From assembly GCA_029778515.1 (NCBI GenBank), contig JAKOQD010000253.1:1-15290 (forward strand): a DNA stretch of 15,290 nucleotides. The letters are read 5' to 3'. This document shows positions 12,467-15,290 of this stretch, one piece after another; the stretch's first letter is position 1, and every line of letters starts with the position of its first letter. A program made the translations under genes and the position numbers. The notes under the pieces were generated by a model. It was not told the origin of the DNA and searched no databases. It worked only from the letters and a program-made list of their open reading frames with translations. This DNA comes from Actinomycetes bacterium (GTDB taxonomy: Bacteria > Actinomycetota > Actinomycetes > Propionibacteriales > Propionibacteriaceae).

Positions 12467-14040
12467 AGTGTCACCTCACTGACTGGTTCGGGCAGGTGTT
12501 CGACGTCGAGCGTGGATCGGAAGATCCAGTTGTCGAGTGCGGTCTGGCGCACCTGTTCGCCGTACAGGATGGGCCACAAACCGATCCAGCGGTTCTTCAG
12601 GAACAGTCGCAGCAGACCGGTGGCCCGCTCGACGTCGATGTGATCGGACGCCAGCGCGACCCCAGTTGCCCGGGTCGTGCAGAACCCGCCCTGACAAGGG
12701 CCCATGCCCAGCCGCAGCTGCCGACGCAGGTCGTCGAACGAGCCCTTCGGCTGCTCGGCCAACGCATCGGTGAACATCTTCCGGTTCATCAGTTCGCACT
12801 CGCACAGGATCTGGTCGTCGAAACGGTCCTCTTCGCGGGCTTCGAGGCGGTGGGTGACCAGGTAGTTCTTGCCCGATTCCGAGCCGGGGATGGCCTCGTC
12901 CGCCGTCCGGCAGGCGCGGGTCTCGCCGAGTTTGGCGCACATCGCGTCCACGATGTGCTCGGCCATCAGCCGGTAGGTGGTGAGCTTGCCGCCGCCGATG
13001 GTCAGCAGCCCGTCCAGCCCATCGCGGGGAGTGTGGTCGATGACCGCCATGCCGCGGCTCATGTGCCGGGTGTCGGCAGCGGCGACGCGCTTGTCCTTGA
13101 TCAGCGGACGTGCGCCCGCCCACGCATGCAGTGCCCGGGACTGGCGGAAACCAGGAATCAGGATCTCGCCGGCGTCCAGCATCTGCTGCACCTCGTCTAG
13201 TTCGATGGCCAGATTGTCGGGGTCGTCGACCTTCACATCCGTGGTGCCGATGATGCTGACGGTGTGCACCGGCACCAGGATGTCGCCATCCGCCGGGTAG
13301 ATGCAGCGGTTGACCACCCGGTTCACCAGGCGATGGTTCATCGCGATCATGATGCCTCGCCCGGGGATCACGTCCACCGGCTCGCAATCGGCCATCGCGG
13401 CGATCTGGCCGGCCCACGGACCGGCGCAGTTGAGCACGAAGTTGCACTCGATCTGCACCTCTTCGCCATTCTTGAGGTCGATGGCGTGCACGGCCGCTAC
13501 GCGGTTTCCGTCCCGGGTGATCCGGGTGACCTTGTGATAGGTCAGGATCTGCGCCCCGTAGGCCTCCGCGGAGCGGGCCGCACCCCAGACGAGCTGCCAG
13601 CCGTCCACCGAGCCGTCCTGCACCTCGATCGCGCGCAGGATGCCCGGGTTGAGCCGCGGCTCGGCCTTCAGTGCCTGGGCGACCGGGATCTCCTGCGCCG
13701 GGACGCCGGTCGCCGACGCGCCGGCCAGGAACTTGTCGGCGAACTCCGGGTCGTCGCCGGGACAGGTGACGAAGTAGCCGCCGGTGGTCTCAATCGCGGA
13801 CGCCTGGATGCGGGAGAGGATGACGTTCTCCTGCGCACATTCCGTGGCTGACAGCGGGTCGCTGACCACGTAACGTCCGCCGGAGTGCAGCAGCCCGTGG
13901 AATCGGGCAGTGGTGCCCTGACCCAGGTCGGCCCGGTCGAGCAGCACCGTGCTGTAGCCGCGCATCGCCACGTCGCGAACCACGCCCGCTCCGGTCGAGC
14001 CGCCGCCAATGACCACGACGTCAACAGCCAGCTTCCTCAC
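12463..14040 (-). CDS. glpA: Anaerobic glycerol-3-phosphate dehydrogenase subunit A
   Basis: The 525-residue catalytic flavoprotein subunit. FAD-binding IGGGSTGAG (11-19), then a DAO-type domain with TTARFHGLLHSGGRYV, the substrate region around IGTTDVKVDDP and the C-terminal GGGKLTTYR expected of glycerol-3-phosphate dehydrogenases. The last ~115 residues are a BFD-like [2Fe-2S] domain with Cys413, Cys415, Cys449 and Cys454 (CECE and GPCQGGFC). This extra domain marks the anaerobic GlpA rather than the aerobic GlpD. The start is GTG at 14040 with GGGAGG seven bases upstream. It is the first gene of glpABC, and a SorC-type regulator is encoded upstream on the same strand. Confidence 0.96.
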   Translation of the reverse strand: MRKLAVDVVVIGGGSTGAGVVRDVAMRGYSTVLLDRADLGQGTTARFHGLLHSGGRYVVSDPLSATECAQENVILSRIQASAIETTGGYFVTCPGDDPEFADKFLAGASATGVPAQEIPVAQALKAEPRLNPGILRAIEVQDGSVDGWQLVWGAARSAEAYGAQILTYHKVTRITRDGNRVAAVHAIDLKNGEEVQIECNFVLNCAGPWAGQIAAMADCEPVDVIPGRGIMIAMNHRLVNRVVNRCIYPADGDILVPVHTVSIIGTTDVKVDDPDNLAIELDEVQQMLDAGEILIPGFRQSRALHAWAGARPLIKDKRVAAADTRHMSRGMAVIDHTPRDGLDGLLTIGGGKLTTYRLMAEHIVDAMCAKLGETRACRTADEAIPGSESGKNYLVTHRLEAREEDRFDDQILCECELMNRKMFTDALAEQPKGSFDDLRRQLRLGMGPCQGGFCTTRATGVALASDHIDVERATGLLRLFLKNRWIGLWPILYGEQVRQTALDNWIFRSTLDVEHLPEPVSEVTL

Positions 14041-14090
14041 GTTGACCTCCCTATAGCTGGGACGCGGACGCCGACCTCGCCGTCCGGGCA

Positions 14091-14103
14091 GCGCGCAGCG
14101 CGC
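14091..14103. repeat. GCGCGC palindrome in the glpA leader
   Basis: GCGCGC, a single A, GCGCGC. It would form a very stable RNA hairpin or a protein-binding palindrome in the glpABC leader, about 50 bases before the GTG start. Whether it is a regulatory site is not shown by sequence alone. Confidence 0.4.
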
Positions 14104-14114
14104 GTTCCCTTCGC

Positions 14115-14144
14115 AGGCTAGTCAGCCCAGGGTGCGGGTTTCAG
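14115..14144 (-). promoter_or_regulatory. Candidate glpABC promoter
   Basis: On the minus strand CTGAAA (14144-14139), 18 bases, then TAGCCT (14120-14115) fit a housekeeping-type actinobacterial promoter with four of six -35 matches. A start near 14108 would give a leader of about 68 bases carrying the GC palindrome and the GGGAGG ribosome site. Confidence 0.4.
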
Positions 14145-14265
14145 CAACAACGGGCGAGGTCGCGCAGACGTGCAACCTGCGTCCCTGACGGTGGGAAATC
14201 GCCCCGCGTCCCGCAGGGCGTTCAAGGACGGCTGAACCGAAGGGCTGATTGAAAGGGGCTGGCTG

Positions 14266-14366
14266 AAAGGGGGACGGTTCCCTCTTCGTTCAGGTCTTCC
14301 ACAGTTCGGACCGACACCTCGCATGAGCTGAGGGAAAGTTGAACGGGAAAGGAACCGTCCCCTTTT
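14266..14366. repeat. Inverted repeat with GGGGACGGTTCC arms
   Basis: AAAGGGGGACGGTTCC at 14266-14281 and GGAACCGTCCCCTTTT at 14351-14366 are complementary at 15 of 16 positions, 69 bases apart. Each arm is followed in the same direction by TTCGTTCAGG (14285-14294 and 14365-14374), so the unit mixes inverted and direct parts. The right arm begins three bases after the regulator's stop (minus strand). GGGGACGGTTCC-type strings recall intergenic repeats linked to REP-associated transposases, but none is encoded here. Confidence 0.65.
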
Positions 14367-14369
14367 CGT

Positions 14370-15290
14370 TCAGGCGCGGACGCGGTCCAGGATCGCGCGC
14401 GCGGTGCCCTCGTCCAGCACCAGGTCGGTGGCCACGCCGGCACGCAGGGCGCCGACCACTGCCGGCGCGCGGGACGGGTCGGCGACCACGCAGATGCGGC
14501 GAGGAACGCGCTGCAGTTCGGCCGGGGTGAGGCCGGTGGCGCGCTCGTTGTAGGGGATGTCGGTGTAGGTGCCGTCTTCACGCAGCAGCACCGTGCAGAC
14601 GTCGCCGACGACTCCGTCCGCTGCCAGTTGCCGCATGTCGGCGGCGTCCATGTAGCCGGCGGTGTAGACGTGCGAGGGGACGCGTCCCTCCAGGCAGCCG
14701 ACACCGAAGATCGCGACGTCCAGCATCTCGTGCAGCCTGAGCACGTTCTGCACCGACCGCTCGCGCCACATCGCCTGTTTGGTCGCGGCGTAGTCGAAGA
14801 AGGCTGGGACGGGGAACAGCACCACCCGGGCGTCGAACGCGTCCCCGATCGACTGCAGGATCTCACCGATGTAGGGAATGCCCGAACTGCGCTGGTTCGC
14901 GCCGCCATTGATCTGCACCACGGTCGACCCGACCAGCGGACGCCGTCCCAAATGCTTCACCACGTGCGAGAGCGTGACCCCCCAGGCCGCCCCGATGTAC
15001 ATGTGGTCGCCGACCGCCTCGGTGAGCAGACGTCCGGCAAGCCGGGCGACCTGGTCGAAGCGAAGGTTCTCATTGGCGCTCTCCCGCACCGAGACCATGT
15101 GCACGCGGACGCCGAACAGTCGGCTCAGGGTGGCTGCCGCCGGCGACTGCGAGCCGCTGTGGTCGGCGAGGCTGATCCGCACCAGACCGGTCTCACGCGC
15201 GTCCTTCAGCAGCCGGGAAATCGACGAGCGGGAGAGCTTCAACTGGTGGGCGATGCTCTCCATCGTTTCGCCCTGAATGTAGTAGCGGGA
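14370..15290 (-). CDS. SorC-family sugar-binding transcriptional regulator (N terminus cut by the window edge)
   Basis: A SorC/DeoR-C-type regulator. The frame is open to the right edge: reading in from 15290 gives SRYYIQGET before the internal Met at 15263, which is the normal SorC lead-in to the HTH, so the true start lies outside. The HTH is IAHQLKLSRSSISRLLKDARETG (ending about 14 codons after it in VRISL). The rest is a sugar-phosphate-isomerase-like effector domain with VVQINGGANQR and SSGIPYIGEIL, and DVAIFGVGCLEG, which are typical of the family. Members bind phosphorylated sugars or polyols and control adjacent operons. Placed upstream of and codirectional with glpABC, it probably responds to a glycerol or sugar-phosphate signal; that is inference. 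Confidence 0.9.
   Translation of the reverse strand, partial: SRYYIQGETMESIAHQLKLSRSSISRLLKDARETGLVRISLADHSGSQSPAAATLSRLFGVRVHMVSVRESANENLRFDQVARLAGRLLTEAVGDHMYIGAAWGVTLSHVVKHLGRRPLVGSTVVQINGGANQRSSGIPYIGEILQSIGDAFDARVVLFPVPAFFDYAATKQAMWRERSVQNVLRLHEMLDVAIFGVGCLEGRVPSHVYTAGYMDAADMRQLAADGVVGDVCTVLLREDGTYTDIPYNERATGLTPAELQRVPRRICVVADPSRAPAVVGALRAGVATDLVLDEGTARAILDRVRA

Larger units (their letters stand above)
14041..14369. other. 329-bp intergenic region upstream of glpA
   Basis: No gene is supported. On the glpA side it has the ribosome site, a GCGCGC-A-GCGCGC palindrome (14091-14103) and a candidate promoter (14115-14144). On the regulator side it has two overlapping GGCTGNNTGAAAGGGG direct repeats (14243-14258 and 14257-14272) and the arms of an inverted repeat (14266-14281 and 14351-14366). 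Any operator of the regulator is likely in the middle. Confidence 0.75.

Noticed and set aside
14222..14908. Second minus-strand frame over the SorC regulator
   Set aside because: It overlaps the regulator in a different frame, and its apparent sequence after the regulator comes from the GGGGACGGTTCC repeats; no domain is recognisable.

Overview
This is a high-GC stretch (mostly G/C third codon positions, many GTG starts) of an actinobacterial chromosome, most likely from the Propionibacteriaceae or a close relative. That placement is inferred from gene content and gene style; there is no rRNA here to confirm it. The block from the aminotransferase to trxB resembles the conserved actinobacterial neighbourhood beside oriC (trxB, trxA, a GNAT-fold protein, then parB/parA), so the window probably lies close to the replication origin.

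Layout. (1) 5-3426, minus strand: a tight four-gene run, aminotransferase > D-Ala-D-Ala ligase family protein > SURF1-like protein > DUF3817 membrane protein, with 9-bp gaps and a 4-bp ATGA overlap. (2) 3551-4087, plus: the GNAT-fold protein. (3) 4096-5377: an unusual one-gene cassette. It encodes a MerR/excisionase-type HTH fused to a GHKL ATP-binding domain and a STAS-like (DUF4325) domain. A perfect 20-bp palindrome sits at its start, and copies of one hairpin repeat lie on both sides in opposite orientation. (4) 5397-6702, minus: the trxB-trxA thioredoxin operon, with a strong match to a SigR/SigH-type oxidative-stress promoter. (5) 6814-7439, plus: a VapBC-type toxin-antitoxin pair. (6) 7557-9565, plus: a four-helix membrane protein, the peroxide-stress protein YaaA and a SAM-dependent methyltransferase. 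(7) 9566-9974: a convergent intergenic region rich in repeats. (8) 9975-14040, minus: glpABC, the three-subunit anaerobic glycerol-3-phosphate dehydrogenase, preceded by a SorC-family sugar-binding regulator that runs off the right edge.

How the genes work together. GlpA, GlpB and GlpC form a membrane-associated flavin/iron-sulfur enzyme passing electrons from glycerol-3-phosphate to quinone; the adjacent SorC-family regulator is the obvious candidate controller. TrxB and TrxA form a complete NADPH-to-disulfide reducing couple, and the candidate SigR-type promoter and nearby yaaA give the middle of the window an oxidative-stress theme. Several plus-strand genes in the centre seem to be leaderless, with a -10-like TANNNT hexamer 6-8 nt before the start codon.

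The most unusual items are the HTH-GHKL-DUF4325 regulator with its operator and flanking hairpins, a symmetric forward-forward-reverse-reverse repeat cluster before the glpC end, and a clean GGGAAT-N18-GTT promoter upstream of trxB. I found no tRNA, rRNA, CRISPR array, transposase or phage gene.
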